A DNA stretch of 64,000 nucleotides from contig DIFZ01000001.1 of the NCBI GenBank assembly GCA_002419385.1, positions 1 through 64,000 of the forward strand. Reading direction: 5' to 3'. The notes under the pieces are model-generated. The model was not told the DNA's origin, searched no databases, and worked only from the letters and a program-made list of their open reading frames with translations. Within the stretch, counting starts at the first letter, position 1; each line of letters begins with the position of its first letter. Shown here piece by piece: positions 42,836-52,392 of this stretch. The DNA is from Geobacter sp. UBA5735. GTDB taxonomy: Bacteria > Desulfobacterota > Desulfuromonadia > Geobacterales > Geobacteraceae. The translations under genes were made by a program, and so were the position numbers.

Positions 42836-43243
42836 GTGGCCACGGCACGATCCATAACCCTCACTACCCTACTCGTCGTGGTGATCTCCTTGTCCCTTCT
42901 CTGGATCAACATCCTCCAGCGCCAGCATGAGCAGTTCGAGCGGGGTCGTGCCGCATGGAAACGCGGAGACATGATCGCAGCCGTCGCAGGTTACGAATCC
43001 GCCATCCACCTGTACACACCCGGCAGCCCGGTGGTGGAAAAAGCTGCTGCCGGGCTCTGGGAAATCGGCGCAGCCATGGAGCGGAAGGGAGACAGTATCC
43101 GGGCGCTCATCGCCTACCGCTCGCTCCGGAGCTCTTTCTTTGCGGTCCGCAGCCTCACCCAACCGGGAAAAGACTGGATCGCGCGCAGTGACGAGAGAAT
43201 TGCGGCACTTGCCGGCAGGAAGAAGGTATCAGAAGAGCCATGA
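42836..43243 (+). CDS. Membrane-anchored TPR-like protein
   Basis: 135 residues from GTG 42836. One N-terminal membrane helix (ITLTTLLVVVISLSLLWINI), then a TPR-like pair: FERGRAAWKRGDMIAAVAGY and LWEIGAAMERKGDSIRALIA. The stop overlaps the RNase J start (ATGA). Function unknown; the tight packing suggests an operon with plsC-like, the small membrane protein and RNase J. Confidence 0.6.
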   Translation: MATARSITLTTLLVVVISLSLLWINILQRQHEQFERGRAAWKRGDMIAAVAGYESAIHLYTPGSPVVEKAAAGLWEIGAAMERKGDSIRALIAYRSLRSSFFAVRSLTQPGKDWIARSDERIAALAGRKKVSEEP

Positions 43244-44916
43244 CCACAAATGCAACTGAAAAGAGCGGCCTCAGAATCATCCCCCTGGGGGGGTTGGGGG
43301 AGATCGGCCTGAACATGACCGTCTACGAGTCAGGCGAAGACATCATCATCATCGACTGCGGCCTCATGTTCCCAGAACCTTCCATGCTCGGCATCGACCT
43401 GGTGATACCCGACATTTCCTATCTGCGGGACCGGATCGACCGGATACGGGGAATCTTCCTCACCCATGGCCATGAAGACCACATCGGTGCGCTCCCCTAT
43501 GTGCTTCAGGATATGAATCCGCCCATTATCGGCACCGCACTGACCCTCGGCTTCGTCAGAGAGAAGCTGAAGGAATACGGCCTGGATACCCAGGTCGATC
43601 TGCGGATCGCCAAACCCCGGGACACCATAACCCTGGGTGCCTTCACCGTAGAACTCATCCGGGTGACCCATTCCATAGTGGACGGCTGCGGCTTCGCGAT
43701 CCGCTCTCCGGAAGGAGTGGTGATCCACACCGGCGACTTCAAGCTGGACCAGACCCCGGTAGACGGCGAACTGACCGACCTCTCGACCCTTGCCCGCTAC
43801 GGGGAGGAAGGGGTCCTGGCGCTCCTGTCCGATTCCACCAACATAGAGCGCGAAGGATTCACCCTCTCGGAACGGCTCGTTGGTGAAGCGTTCGACGAGA
43901 TCTTCCCCCTGTGCCCCGGGAGGATCATCGTGGCGGCATTTTCCAGCAACATCCACCGGGTGCAGCAGGTGGTGGACGCAGCGGCGCGCTGCGGCCGCAA
44001 GGTGCTGCTCAACGGACGCTCCATGCTGGCAAACGTCCAGATTGCGCGCGAGCTGGGCTACCTGAACATCCCCGACGCCATCCTGATGGACCTGAAGGAA
44101 CTACCGCGGCTGCCCAAGGAAGAGGTCTGCATGATCACCACCGGCTCCCAGGGCGAGCCCATGAGCGCCCTGACCCGGATCGCCATGGACGACCACAAGC
44201 AGATCAGGCTGGAAAAGGGAGACACGGTCATCCTCTCCTCCCGGTTCATTCCCGGGAACGAGAAGACGATTTCCGACCTGATCAACCACCTCTACCGGCG
44301 CGGAGCAGAGGTTTACCACGAGAAAGTTTCCGAAGTCCACGTATCGGGCCATGCCAGCCAGGAAGAACTGAAGTTGATGATCAACCTGGTTCGCCCCCGT
44401 TTCTTCGTCCCCATACACGGCGAATACCGGCACCTGGTGAAGCATCTGCAACTTGCCAGGAAAGTCGGCATCGACGAGGAGCGGTGCATCCTTGCGGTGA
44501 ACGGCGACATCATTTCCTTTGCCGGCGGTGTCGGCGCCATCACCGGCGCCGCCGAATCGGGACGGGTGTTCGTGGACGGCAAGGGTATCGGCGATGTGGG
44601 GGAGATCGTCCTGAAAGACCGCAGGCACCTGTCTGAAGACGGCATGGTCGTGGTCATCATCGCCATCAACCAGGCAAACGGGGAGATCATCTATGGGCCG
44701 GACATCGTTTCCCGCGGCTTTGTCTTCGAAGACGAAAGCCAGGAATACCTGGACGAAACCAGGAAAATCGTTCTTGATACCCTGGCCGGCGTCAATCTGG
44801 AGGTCATGGCAGACCTGAACGAGGTGAAGATGGAAGTCCGCAGGATCCTCCGGCGGTTCTTCAACAAGACCATCGAACGGCGGCCGGTCATTCTGCCGCT
44901 GATTCTGGAAATGTAA
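43240..44916 (+). CDS. rnj: Ribonuclease J
   Basis: 558 residues, full length. The metallo-beta-lactamase site is LTHGHEDHIGALPY with later HTGDFKLDQTPVDG. The beta-CASP domain contains VLALLSDSTNIEREGFTLSE, AAFSSNIHRVQQVVDAAARC, TTGSQGEPMSALTRIA and VHVSGHASQEELKLMINLVR. RNase J is a 5'-3' exo- and endonuclease that matures and degrades RNA in the cytoplasm. The C-terminal dimerisation domain is present. Confidence 0.94.
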   Translation: MTTNATEKSGLRIIPLGGLGEIGLNMTVYESGEDIIIIDCGLMFPEPSMLGIDLVIPDISYLRDRIDRIRGIFLTHGHEDHIGALPYVLQDMNPPIIGTALTLGFVREKLKEYGLDTQVDLRIAKPRDTITLGAFTVELIRVTHSIVDGCGFAIRSPEGVVIHTGDFKLDQTPVDGELTDLSTLARYGEEGVLALLSDSTNIEREGFTLSERLVGEAFDEIFPLCPGRIIVAAFSSNIHRVQQVVDAAARCGRKVLLNGRSMLANVQIARELGYLNIPDAILMDLKELPRLPKEEVCMITTGSQGEPMSALTRIAMDDHKQIRLEKGDTVILSSRFIPGNEKTISDLINHLYRRGAEVYHEKVSEVHVSGHASQEELKLMINLVRPRFFVPIHGEYRHLVKHLQLARKVGIDEERCILAVNGDIISFAGGVGAITGAAESGRVFVDGKGIGDVGEIVLKDRRHLSEDGMVVVIIAINQANGEIIYGPDIVSRGFVFEDESQEYLDETRKIVLDTLAGVNLEVMADLNEVKMEVRRILRRFFNKTIERRPVILPLILEM

Positions 44917-44926
44917 CGAAAGGCGG

Positions 44927-44957
44927 GCACGAGGCACAAGGCACAGGGCAAACGGAA
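44927..44957. repeat. Low-complexity GGCA/AAGG repeat after the RNase J gene
   Basis: Degenerate units (GGCACGAGGCACAAGGCACAGGG) related, on the opposite strand, to the CCCTTTG array at 45048. Confidence 0.5.
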
Positions 44958-45047
44958 AAGAGCCCGGCAGGGTAATTCGTGGCAAGAACACAGATCGTCG
45001 TTCCCAGCAGCAGGTTAAGCACCACGCGCAAAAACGGCAAAAAAATA

Positions 45048-45145
45048 CCCTTTGCCATTTGCCATTTGCCCTTTGCCCTTTGCCCTTTGCCCTTTGCCCT
45101 TTGCCATTTGCCCTTTGCCCTTTGCCCTTTGCCCTTTGCCCTTTG
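45048..45145. repeat. Heptanucleotide tandem array (CCCTTTG) x14 before ftsK
   Basis: Fourteen uninterrupted 7-bp units. Units 2, 3 and 9 read CCATTTG, the others CCCTTTG. The array ends 15 bases before the ftsK ATG, and its strand is open in frame with FtsK because 7-bp units pass through all frames. Related tracts lie at 51003, 62327 and 63552. Confidence 0.95.
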
Positions 45146-45160
45146 CACAGGTACACGCAC

Positions 45161-47431
45161 ATGAACTCTGAAAGAAAAACTAAACTCATCCAGGAAATCA
45201 AGGGTATTGCGCTCGGCGCCGCAGGTCTGTTCATCCTTATCGCCCTCCTTTCCTTCAACAGTGACGACCTGTCATTCAATACATACTCCGCCGGGGCGGA
45301 TGTGCACAACTTCGGGGGAAAACTGGGATCCTATTTCTCCGAACTGCTCCTGCAGCTCTTCGGCCTCGCAGCATATGCCATCCCCATAGCACTCCTGTTT
45401 GTCGCCTATCGGCTGCTTCGCTTCAAAGAGCTCAGATGGCGCGGTTACAAGGGCGCGGCTTTTCTCGTATTCCTGGTTTCGCTTGCCACACTGTTCGCGT
45501 TTGATATCGAAACCACCTCCTTCCTGGGGCAGACAGTACAGACCGGGGGCGCCATCGGCTTCAAGATCGCGACCCTGCTGAAAACATACCTGGGACTCCC
45601 GGGTGCGCTGCTCTTCGTCCTCCCGGTCCTGGCTGCCGCCATCATGATCCTGTCACGCTTTTCCTTCGTCCTGTTCGCCGGATGGGGTCTTGCCGCGCTC
45701 AGGAGCCGGTGGGCCAATTACCGGGAGAAGCAGGCCCTCAACCGGGAGCTCCGCGACCGGAACGTGCCGGGAGTGGCAAGGCCTTCTCCCCAGATCCGAC
45801 CGGCAGCGGTCACCCCTCCCCCGCCGCTGCCCGTTGCCAGGGCGGAAAAGAAAAAAGACGACGCAAAAGCCGCGCCGGTGCAGGAAGCATTTGAATTCGC
45901 CAGGACGGAAGGCCCCTATCGCACCCCGCCCCTGTCGCTCCTGGATACCCCCCCCCAGACCCGGCGTCAGGTTGACCGGGAACTCCTCACCATGAACGCC
46001 CGGCTGCTGGAGAAAAAACTGCTGGATTTCAATGTGGATGGCGAAGTGGTGGAGATATGCCCCGGCCCGGTCATCACCATGTTCGAATACGCGCCCGGCC
46101 CCGGCATCAAGGTCAACCGCATCGCCAGCCTTGCCGATGACCTCTCCATGGCGCTCCAGGCGCTTTCGATCCGCATCGTTGCCCCCATCCCCGGCAAGGG
46201 AGTCGTGGGGATCGAGATACCGAACCGCGAGCGGGAAATGGTTTTCCTCAGGGAGATATTCGCCGCGGAAGAGTTCCATCGCGGCAAGATGAAGCTTCCC
46301 ATGGCCCTGGGCAAGGACATCGCCGGCGCGCCGGTGGTGACCGACCTGGCCCGCATGCCCCACCTGCTGGTGGCAGGCGCGACCGGCTCGGGGAAATCGG
46401 TTTCCATCAACACCATGGTCCTTTCCCTCCTCTACACCTCGACGCCCCAAGACGTGCGGATCATCATGGTCGACCCGAAAATGCTGGAACTCTCCATCTA
46501 CGAAGGTATTCCGCACCTGCTCCTGCCGGTGGTGACCAATCCCAAGAAAGCCGCCCTGGCTCTCAAGTGGGCGGTGAAGGAGATGGAACGGCGCTATCGG
46601 CTCCTGAGCGACAAGGGTGTGCGCAACATCGACTCCTACAACAAAAAGCTGGAGAAGGAAGCCCAGGGTGAAGACATCGTCGAAGGGGACGTGATCGTCA
46701 TGGACGAGGTGGTCGAAGCGCCCGACGAGACGCACGAAACGGGATTCCAGCCGCCGCTGGCACAGGAAGAGGAACTGGAGCACGGCCACCTGCCGTACCT
46801 CGTCATCGTCGTCGACGAACTGGCCGACCTCATGATGGTGGCCGGCCGGGAAGTGGAAGAGTCAATCGCCCGGCTCGCCCAGATGGCCCGTGCCGCAGGC
46901 ATTCACCTGATCCTCGCCACGCAGCGGCCGTCGGTGGATGTCATCACGGGACTGATCAAGGCCAACTTCCCGGCCCGCCTGTCGTTCCAGGTTTCCTCCA
47001 AGATAGACTCCAGGACCATCCTGGACTGCAACGGCGCGGAGAATCTGCTCGGCGCCGGGGACATGCTCTTCCTCCCCCCGGGGACGGCCAAGCTGCAGCG
47101 CATCCACGGCGCCTTCGTTGCCGATTCCGAGGTCCAGCGGGTAGCCGATTTCCTCAAGAAGCAGGGCAAGCCCGTCTATGACAAGGCCATTCTGGAAATG
47201 AAGCATACCGACGAAAAAGAAGCTGAAGACGAGATGGTGGACGAGCGTTACGACGATGCCGTCGCCCTGGTCGCCGAGATGCGCCAGGCCTCCATCTCCA
47301 TGATCCAGCGCCGGCTGCGCATCGGCTACAACCGAGCGGCGCGCATCATCGAGCGCATGGAGCAGGAAGGCATCGTCGGACCTTCCGACGGCACCAGCCG
47401 GCCGCGCGAGGTATTCATTAACAGGTTGTAG
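45161..47431 (+). CDS. ftsK: DNA translocase FtsK
   Basis: 756 residues from ATG 45161; an upstream extension would encode only the heptad array. About four N-terminal membrane helices, a Pro-rich linker, then the motor with Walker A GATGSGKSVSIN and Walker B LVIVVDELADLMMVAG, and ILATQRPSVDVITGLIKANF. The C-terminal gamma domain (SMIQRRLRIGYNRAARIIER) reads KOPS sites. It pumps chromosome termini at the septum. The stop codon lies inside the inverted repeat that begins at 47428. Confidence 0.94.
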   Translation: MNSERKTKLIQEIKGIALGAAGLFILIALLSFNSDDLSFNTYSAGADVHNFGGKLGSYFSELLLQLFGLAAYAIPIALLFVAYRLLRFKELRWRGYKGAAFLVFLVSLATLFAFDIETTSFLGQTVQTGGAIGFKIATLLKTYLGLPGALLFVLPVLAAAIMILSRFSFVLFAGWGLAALRSRWANYREKQALNRELRDRNVPGVARPSPQIRPAAVTPPPPLPVARAEKKKDDAKAAPVQEAFEFARTEGPYRTPPLSLLDTPPQTRRQVDRELLTMNARLLEKKLLDFNVDGEVVEICPGPVITMFEYAPGPGIKVNRIASLADDLSMALQALSIRIVAPIPGKGVVGIEIPNREREMVFLREIFAAEEFHRGKMKLPMALGKDIAGAPVVTDLARMPHLLVAGATGSGKSVSINTMVLSLLYTSTPQDVRIIMVDPKMLELSIYEGIPHLLLPVVTNPKKAALALKWAVKEMERRYRLLSDKGVRNIDSYNKKLEKEAQGEDIVEGDVIVMDEVVEAPDETHETGFQPPLAQEEELEHGHLPYLVIVVDELADLMMVAGREVEESIARLAQMARAAGIHLILATQRPSVDVITGLIKANFPARLSFQVSSKIDSRTILDCNGAENLLGAGDMLFLPPGTAKLQRIHGAFVADSEVQRVADFLKKQGKPVYDKAILEMKHTDEKEAEDEMVDERYDDAVALVAEMRQASISMIQRRLRIGYNRAARIIERMEQEGIVGPSDGTSRPREVFINRL

Positions 47432-47527
47432 GGGCGGGTTTTCAACACGCCCGTGTTCAACCCGCCCGTTCAAATTGCGAAGCAGCCAGATGGAATAAAC
47501 AAGGGCGGGTTAAAAACCCGCCCCTAC
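47428..47527. repeat. 100-bp MITE-like element with 15-bp terminal inverted repeats
   Basis: GTAGGGGCGGGTTTT at 47428-47442 and AAAACCCGCCCCTAC at 47513-47527 are exact complements. Inside are further CCCGCCC/GGGCGGG runs. No coding capacity and no clear target duplication. The first TAG forms the ftsK stop codon. Confidence 0.85.
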
Positions 47528-47556
47528 GTGGTCCCGCACCGATCCGATAAATCTCC

Positions 47557-48495
47557 ATGACTCATTCAAAAGCGACGACGCGCCACAAAAAAAGATACAA
47601 CGCCTTTTCAGACGAGCTGAAGCGGGTCTTCGGCTGCCGGGTCCACCGCATCTCGGTTGATGCGGGCTTCACCTGCCCCAACCGGGACGGCGCCCTGGGT
47701 ACGGATGGCTGCATCTATTGCGGCGGCAAGGGTTCGGGCGCCCACGGCATCCTGCCCGGCGCATCGGTCATTTCCCAGATTGAGGCAGGCAAGGAAATCA
47801 TGGCCCGCAAGTACAAGGCTAAGCGCTACATCGCCTATTTCCAGGCCTTTTCCAACACTTATGCGCCGCTGGAACGCCTGCGCGCACTCTACGACGAAGC
47901 GTTGGATGTCCGCGACGTGGTCGGCCTGATCGTCGGCACGCGGCCCGACTGCCTGCCGTCGGAAACGATTTCCCTTCTGGCCGGATACAGCCGGCGCACC
48001 TACTTCTGGCTCGAACTGGGGCTGCAATCCCCGCTGGACAGAACCCTGAAGTTCCTGAAAAGGGGCCACGATTTCGCTGCGTTCGAAAAAGCCATCCGGT
48101 CATGCCGCGCTGAAGGGATCCGGGTCTGCGCCCATGTCATCCTCGGCCTGCCGGGTGAAACGCGGGAAGAGATGCTCGCAACGGCAGCCGTTCTGAACGA
48201 ACTGGGAATCGACGGGATCAAGATCCATCTGCTGCATGTGATGAAGGACACCCCCCTGGAAACTCTCTTCCGGCAGGGTGAAGTGAGGATGCTGGACAGG
48301 GATGATTATGTGGGTCTGGTGTGCGACTTCCTCGAGCGGCTCAGCCCGGGAGTATCCATCCAGCGGCTCACCGGCGACGGCGGCCATGACCACCTGGTCG
48401 CGCCCCTGTGGTCGCTGAAGAAATTCGAAGTCCTGAACGCCATCGATTTCGAGCTGGAGCGGAGAGGCTCCCGCCAGGGCAGCGCCCTGTCATGA
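47557..48495 (+). CDS. TIGR01212/YhcC-type radical-SAM protein
   Basis: 312 residues. The characteristic cluster motif is FTCPNRDGALGTDGCIYCGG. Later come ARKYKAKRYIAYFQAFSNTY and HVILGLPGETREEMLATAAV, as in the YhcC family. The reaction is not firmly known; the family is near the Elp3-like and hemN-like oxidoreductases. It lies just after the MITE-like element, so promoter signals may come from it. Confidence 0.88.
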   Translation: MTHSKATTRHKKRYNAFSDELKRVFGCRVHRISVDAGFTCPNRDGALGTDGCIYCGGKGSGAHGILPGASVISQIEAGKEIMARKYKAKRYIAYFQAFSNTYAPLERLRALYDEALDVRDVVGLIVGTRPDCLPSETISLLAGYSRRTYFWLELGLQSPLDRTLKFLKRGHDFAAFEKAIRSCRAEGIRVCAHVILGLPGETREEMLATAAVLNELGIDGIKIHLLHVMKDTPLETLFRQGEVRMLDRDDYVGLVCDFLERLSPGVSIQRLTGDGGHDHLVAPLWSLKKFEVLNAIDFELERRGSRQGSALS

Positions 48496-48630
48496 CCGGA
48501 AGCTTCACGAACGGCTACTCCCGCTCCCGCGCAACAGTTCAATGCTGAAAAAAGGTCATGTGCTGAAAACTGTGGTATGATACAGGGTCTTTGCAGCACT
48601 ACTCAACGCACAATTGCCTCCGGAGTTCCC

Positions 48631-49350
48631 ATGTCACGATTCCCGATTCAACGCCGTGCCGTCCGTTTCGCACTGACGATCGCAACGATCTTCATCTTGT
48701 CCGCATGCGCGACCACGCCGAAACCGGCGTCGATTCCCAGCACCGCGCCCAAGGGCGCCGTCCAGACCCTCCAATCCGAGGTCACCCTGTCTCTCAAGTC
48801 CGCAGGGAAAAGCATGGGCGGCCGCGGGTACCTTGCCTTCAGGCAGCCGGATCGCTTCCACCTGGTCGTGCTTTCCCCTTTCGGCACAACCGTTATGGAG
48901 ATTTACCTGTCCGGGGACCGGATAACCTGCCTGGTCCCGTCCAGGCAGACCGCCTACCAGGGCAACCTGTCGGAACTTCCCGACCGGAATGCGCTTCGGG
49001 CGTGGGGACTGGTTCACTGGGTAGTCGACCAGCCACCAGCCGACGCAGCCGTGCCGGGCACCCATGAATATCTGACATCTGACGGCAAACGGGAGATTCT
49101 CTCCTTTGACGAACGCGGGTTGCTGACGGGCAAGATCAATGCTGACGGTGACAGGGTAGCATACGGCGAATACCATGACCGCAACGGAGTAGCCTTTCCT
49201 TCAACTATCGTAATGGCCAATTCACGTGGTGATACGGTGAAAATGCTTTTCAGCGAGCCGGATATCAATACGCCGCTGGATGATGCTGTTCTTACCCCCA
49301 ATCTGGACGGAATGGAAACACTGCCGCTGTCGGAATTCAAGGGAATGTAG
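48631..49350 (+). CDS. LolB-like outer-membrane lipoprotein
   Basis: 239 residues from ATG 48631 with GGAG 6 bases upstream. Signal peptide and lipobox IFILSAC. The mature domain is a LolA/LolB-like half barrel: VTLSLKSAGKSMGGRGYLAF, RFHLVVLSPFGTTVMEIYLS and GEYHDRNGVAFPSTIVMANS, similar to DUF4292 proteins. LolB receives lipoproteins at the outer membrane; the assignment is by fold-like pattern and is tentative. A -10-like TATGAT lies near 48575. Confidence 0.65.
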   Translation: MSRFPIQRRAVRFALTIATIFILSACATTPKPASIPSTAPKGAVQTLQSEVTLSLKSAGKSMGGRGYLAFRQPDRFHLVVLSPFGTTVMEIYLSGDRITCLVPSRQTAYQGNLSELPDRNALRAWGLVHWVVDQPPADAAVPGTHEYLTSDGKREILSFDERGLLTGKINADGDRVAYGEYHDRNGVAFPSTIVMANSRGDTVKMLFSEPDINTPLDDAVLTPNLDGMETLPLSEFKGM

Positions 49351-49366
49351 CGCATCAGGGCCCGAA

Positions 49367-49813
49367 TCATTTCCAGATGAAGCGGTCCAATGCCCACCTG
49401 CCGCCGCCGGTGACGACCAGTGCCAGCGCCATGCCGAGCAGGGCGATGTTGTATTCCGTTCCGTGCCCTCTCCCTGCAGCGCAGAACCAGTTGAGGAAGA
49501 ATCCATTGGCCCAGTGGACCTTGTAGATGGCAACCGCCATGGTGACACTGATGCCGACCGCGGAAAGACGGGTGAGCAGACCTGCCAGGATTCCCAGCCC
49601 GCCGCCGAATTCCGCGATGATCGCCAGGAGTGTCAGGATGGGGGGTATGCCCATGTGAACTTCGAAATTTTTCAGGGTCGCGGTCAGCCCTGCTCCACCG
49701 AACAGGCCCAACAGCTTCTGGGAACCATGGGCAACGAATACCATCCCCAGAGGGACTCGTAGAAACAGCACTGCAAGTGAATCCAGGGTTGAATCAGAAG
49801 AACTTCTCGCCAT
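49367..49813 (-). CDS. DoxX family membrane protein
   Basis: 148 residues from ATG 49813, preceded by GGAGG. Four hydrophobic helices; LAVLFLRVPLGMVFVAHGSQ and GGAGLTATLKNFEVHMGIPP are typical DoxX, followed by EFGGGLGILAGLLTRLSAVG. DoxX proteins are quinone-linked or redox-stress membrane proteins. Convergent with the LolB-like gene. Confidence 0.88.
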   Translation of the reverse strand: MARSSSDSTLDSLAVLFLRVPLGMVFVAHGSQKLLGLFGGAGLTATLKNFEVHMGIPPILTLLAIIAEFGGGLGILAGLLTRLSAVGISVTMAVAIYKVHWANGFFLNWFCAAGRGHGTEYNIALLGMALALVVTGGGRWALDRFIWK

Positions 49814-49917
49814 CTGTGGCCTCCACTGATACGGGGTTTGTTGGTTTTGCCGGTTTGAGCCGGTCGCTGCATCGTGCGGTTTCCTATGCGGTCGGGCCAA
49901 TCAGGGCAACAGCAGAA

Positions 49918-50922
49918 TCAACCGGTCTCGTTGCAGTACAGCCGGCCCATCTCCCGAACGGACCGTGCCGCTTCGGCCCGGAGTTCCGGCGGGGAGAGGA
50001 TCTCTGCGTGGCAACCATACGACAGGACCCAGGAGAGGATTTCCATGGTTCCCCCCGCTGCGAACGAAACCACGATATCGCCGTTTGCCCATTCCTCCAC
50101 CTTCTGGGAGGAATGCCAGATCCGGTCCCGCACGGTATGGGCGACTGCAGGCGAAAATTTCACCCTGACGTGTACCGAAGACTCTTCCACGATTCCGAAG
50201 GAGTGCCTGAGGTGCTCCTCGGGCCGATACTCCCGGGGCAGCTCGAAACGCTCCGTTTCCTTTGTGACTTCGCAGATGCGTTCGAGGGAAAAGGTGCGGA
50301 GCGCCTGCCGGTTATGGGCGTACCCGAGGAGATACAAACCTCCCTTGTGGAAAACCAGGGTATAGGGGTCGACCAGATAGGAAGACGGCTCGCTCTTCCC
50401 CGGCACCCGGTAGACCATGGTCACCCGGTTCTGGTAAATGAGGGCGTCGCGCAGCACCGTGAGCTGTCCCCGTGAATGGCTGTAATCCCTTCTCCCCTGC
50501 AGCAGTGGAAGTGAAACACTGGCGATACGCTCCATGTGGGCAGCATAGCGGGGCGGCAGGACAGAGTTCACCTTGCGGAAGATGGACTCCATGTCGCCAT
50601 GGAAGGGTGTCCCCCGGAGCAGGTCCAGCTGTGAGCGGAGAAAGGACAGGGTCATCAGTTCCTGGAGGGTGAAGCTGATGGGCGGGATATCCTTGAAGCG
50701 GGTCAGGAACCGGTAAACCTTGCGATTGTTCACACGCTCCGAAACCAGGGGGTAGCCCGCTTCGTGAATGGCATTGAGGTCCCGGTGAATGGTGCGGCGG
50801 TTCACCGCGGTCTCTTCGGCCAGGTCCTCGATGGTGACGCCATGGCGCGCTTCTATGAGGCGGATGATGTCATGCACCCTGCCGGCCTGGGAATACTTCT
50901 TTTTCGTTTTTTCCCGGACCAC
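49918..50922 (-). CDS. WYL-domain transcriptional regulator (DeoR/YafY type)
   Basis: 334 residues. N-terminal helix-turn-helix (IRLIEARHGVTIEDLAEETA, RRTIHRDLNAIHEAGYPLVS). The WYL domain spans about 150-230 with YLVDPYTLVFHKGGLYLLGY and RTFSLERICEVTKETERFEL; a WCX-like C-terminus follows. WYL domains sense nucleotides or single-stranded DNA in some regulators. Target genes unknown. Confidence 0.85.
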   Translation of the reverse strand: MVREKTKKKYSQAGRVHDIIRLIEARHGVTIEDLAEETAVNRRTIHRDLNAIHEAGYPLVSERVNNRKVYRFLTRFKDIPPISFTLQELMTLSFLRSQLDLLRGTPFHGDMESIFRKVNSVLPPRYAAHMERIASVSLPLLQGRRDYSHSRGQLTVLRDALIYQNRVTMVYRVPGKSEPSSYLVDPYTLVFHKGGLYLLGYAHNRQALRTFSLERICEVTKETERFELPREYRPEEHLRHSFGIVEESSVHVRVKFSPAVAHTVRDRIWHSSQKVEEWANGDIVVSFAAGGTMEILSWVLSYGCHAEILSPPELRAEAARSVREMGRLYCNETG

Positions 50923-51002
50923 GCCCCAAACCTCCAGATGAAACGGTTCTTATCGGGAAGGAATAGTACCCCATGTCGGGAAAAGTTGGAAGAAAAAATA
51001 AG

Positions 51003-51042
51003 GCGGGCACAGGGCAAAAGGCACAAGGGCAAAGGCAAAAAA
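51003..51042. repeat. Heptad-type low-complexity tract before miaA
   Basis: GGCACAGGGCAAAAGGCACAAGGGCAAAGG-type units; the complement of the CCCTTTG family. Confidence 0.7.
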
Positions 51043-51095
51043 ACGGCTATTTTACTGAAACCCGGTCCTGACTTCCGGATTCCAAAAGGAACATT

Positions 51096-52031
51096 ATGCA
51101 GTTTGACACAATCGTGGTTCTCGGGCCCACTGCATCGGGCAAGACCGGACTGGCAGTAAAACTGGCCAGGGAGCTGGGCGGTGAAATCATTTCAGCCGAC
51201 TCCCGGCAGGTCTATCGCGGGATGGACATCGGCACCGGCAAGGACCTGGATGAATACGGCGCTGTTCCCTATCACCTGATCGATATTCTCGATCCGGGTG
51301 AAGAATGCAACGTTTTCCTTTTCCAGCTGCTTTGTTTCGATGCTATGGAGCAGATACGCAGCCGCGGCAAACTCCCGGTCATTGCAGGTGGAACCGGGCT
51401 GTACCTGGATTCCGTCCTCAGGGGATACCGCCTGGTGGAGGTCCCTCCGAATCCGGAATTGCGCACCCGGCTCGCCTTCATGTCCAGCGATCAGCTCGTG
51501 GCCCGGCTCCATGCCTCCAGGCCCCGCCTCCACAACACGACCGACCTGATGGAACGGGACCGCCTCGCCCGCGCCATCGAAATCGCAGAATACGAACTGT
51601 CACACGAACCGGAGCCCCTCCCTCCCCTCCATCCCCTGATCCTGGGAATCCGGCGGGAACGCAGCGTTGTGCGGGAGATGATCACCAGACGGCTCAAGGC
51701 CAGGCTGGAAAACGGTCTGATCGAGGAGGTCGAACGGCTCCAACGGGAGGGGATCAGCTATGAAACCCTGGAATCCTACGGCCTGGAATACCGCTTTGTC
51801 GCACGCTTCCTCAAAGGGGAATTGAACCGCAACGACCTGTTTCAGAAGCTCAACAGCGCCATACATGACTTTGCCAAGCGCCAGGAGACCTGGTTCCGCA
51901 GGATGGAGCGGCAGGGAGTCGCCATCACCTGGCTCGATGGGGCGGGAAATCCCCTGGAAAATGCATTGGACATCTTCCGTACCGGGCAGGAAACGCCGAC
52001 AGGAATATCATGCAGCTCTCGCAGGATATGA
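51096..52031 (+). CDS. miaA: tRNA dimethylallyltransferase MiaA
   Basis: 311 residues. P-loop GPTASGKTGLAVKLAREL, then ISADSRQVYRGMDIGTGKDL and VIAGGTGLYLDSVLRGYRLV. The C-terminal catalytic part includes RHxxK-like FAKRQETWFRRM. It adds dimethylallyl to A37 of tRNAs reading UNN codons. AAAGGAACATT precedes the ATG. Confidence 0.94.
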   Translation: MQFDTIVVLGPTASGKTGLAVKLARELGGEIISADSRQVYRGMDIGTGKDLDEYGAVPYHLIDILDPGEECNVFLFQLLCFDAMEQIRSRGKLPVIAGGTGLYLDSVLRGYRLVEVPPNPELRTRLAFMSSDQLVARLHASRPRLHNTTDLMERDRLARAIEIAEYELSHEPEPLPPLHPLILGIRRERSVVREMITRRLKARLENGLIEEVERLQREGISYETLESYGLEYRFVARFLKGELNRNDLFQKLNSAIHDFAKRQETWFRRMERQGVAITWLDGAGNPLENALDIFRTGQETPTGISCSSRRI

Positions 52032-52361
52032 ACAGTTCACCACGTTAGCAAGCAGGCCGGATGCAGCACTTACGGAGCGGTTTTTCGACCGCCTGAGGCA
52101 GCGGGTCGGGAATTTTTTGCACACCTGCTGCATAAAATATCACCTGTACCGTCAAAAAACGTTACCCGAAAAGGGTTACGGCATGGTGATTTTGAGGTGC
52201 ACGCAGAAGCAGGCACAGCGGTTATTGGCACGGGAATGCCCAGATTTCAATACGCTACCCCACCCATAGACAAAATTGGCATACCAAATGCATAAAAAGA
52301 TCGAGCTCAATAACTCCCCGCTAACGCCATGACAGCACGTAGCTCAATCCTTCCCTTTGAA
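52032..52361. other. Intergenic region, possible small RNA before a terminator
   Basis: No gene is recognised between miaA and the cupin gene (ends 52660). A promoter-like TTGGCA near 52278 precedes about 85 bases that run into the terminator at 52362, so a small RNA or an miaA 3' UTR is possible. The stretch 52393-52659 is AT-richer and also empty. Confidence 0.3.
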
Positions 52362-52392
52362 GCCGCATCCGGTGCCGGATGCGGTTTTTTTT
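52362..52392 (+). terminator. Intrinsic terminator
   Basis: CCGCATCCG and CGGATGCGG pair around GTGC, followed by eight T. Confidence 0.85.

Noticed and set aside
45048..45145. CRISPR array
   Set aside because: Units are 7 bp with no spacers.
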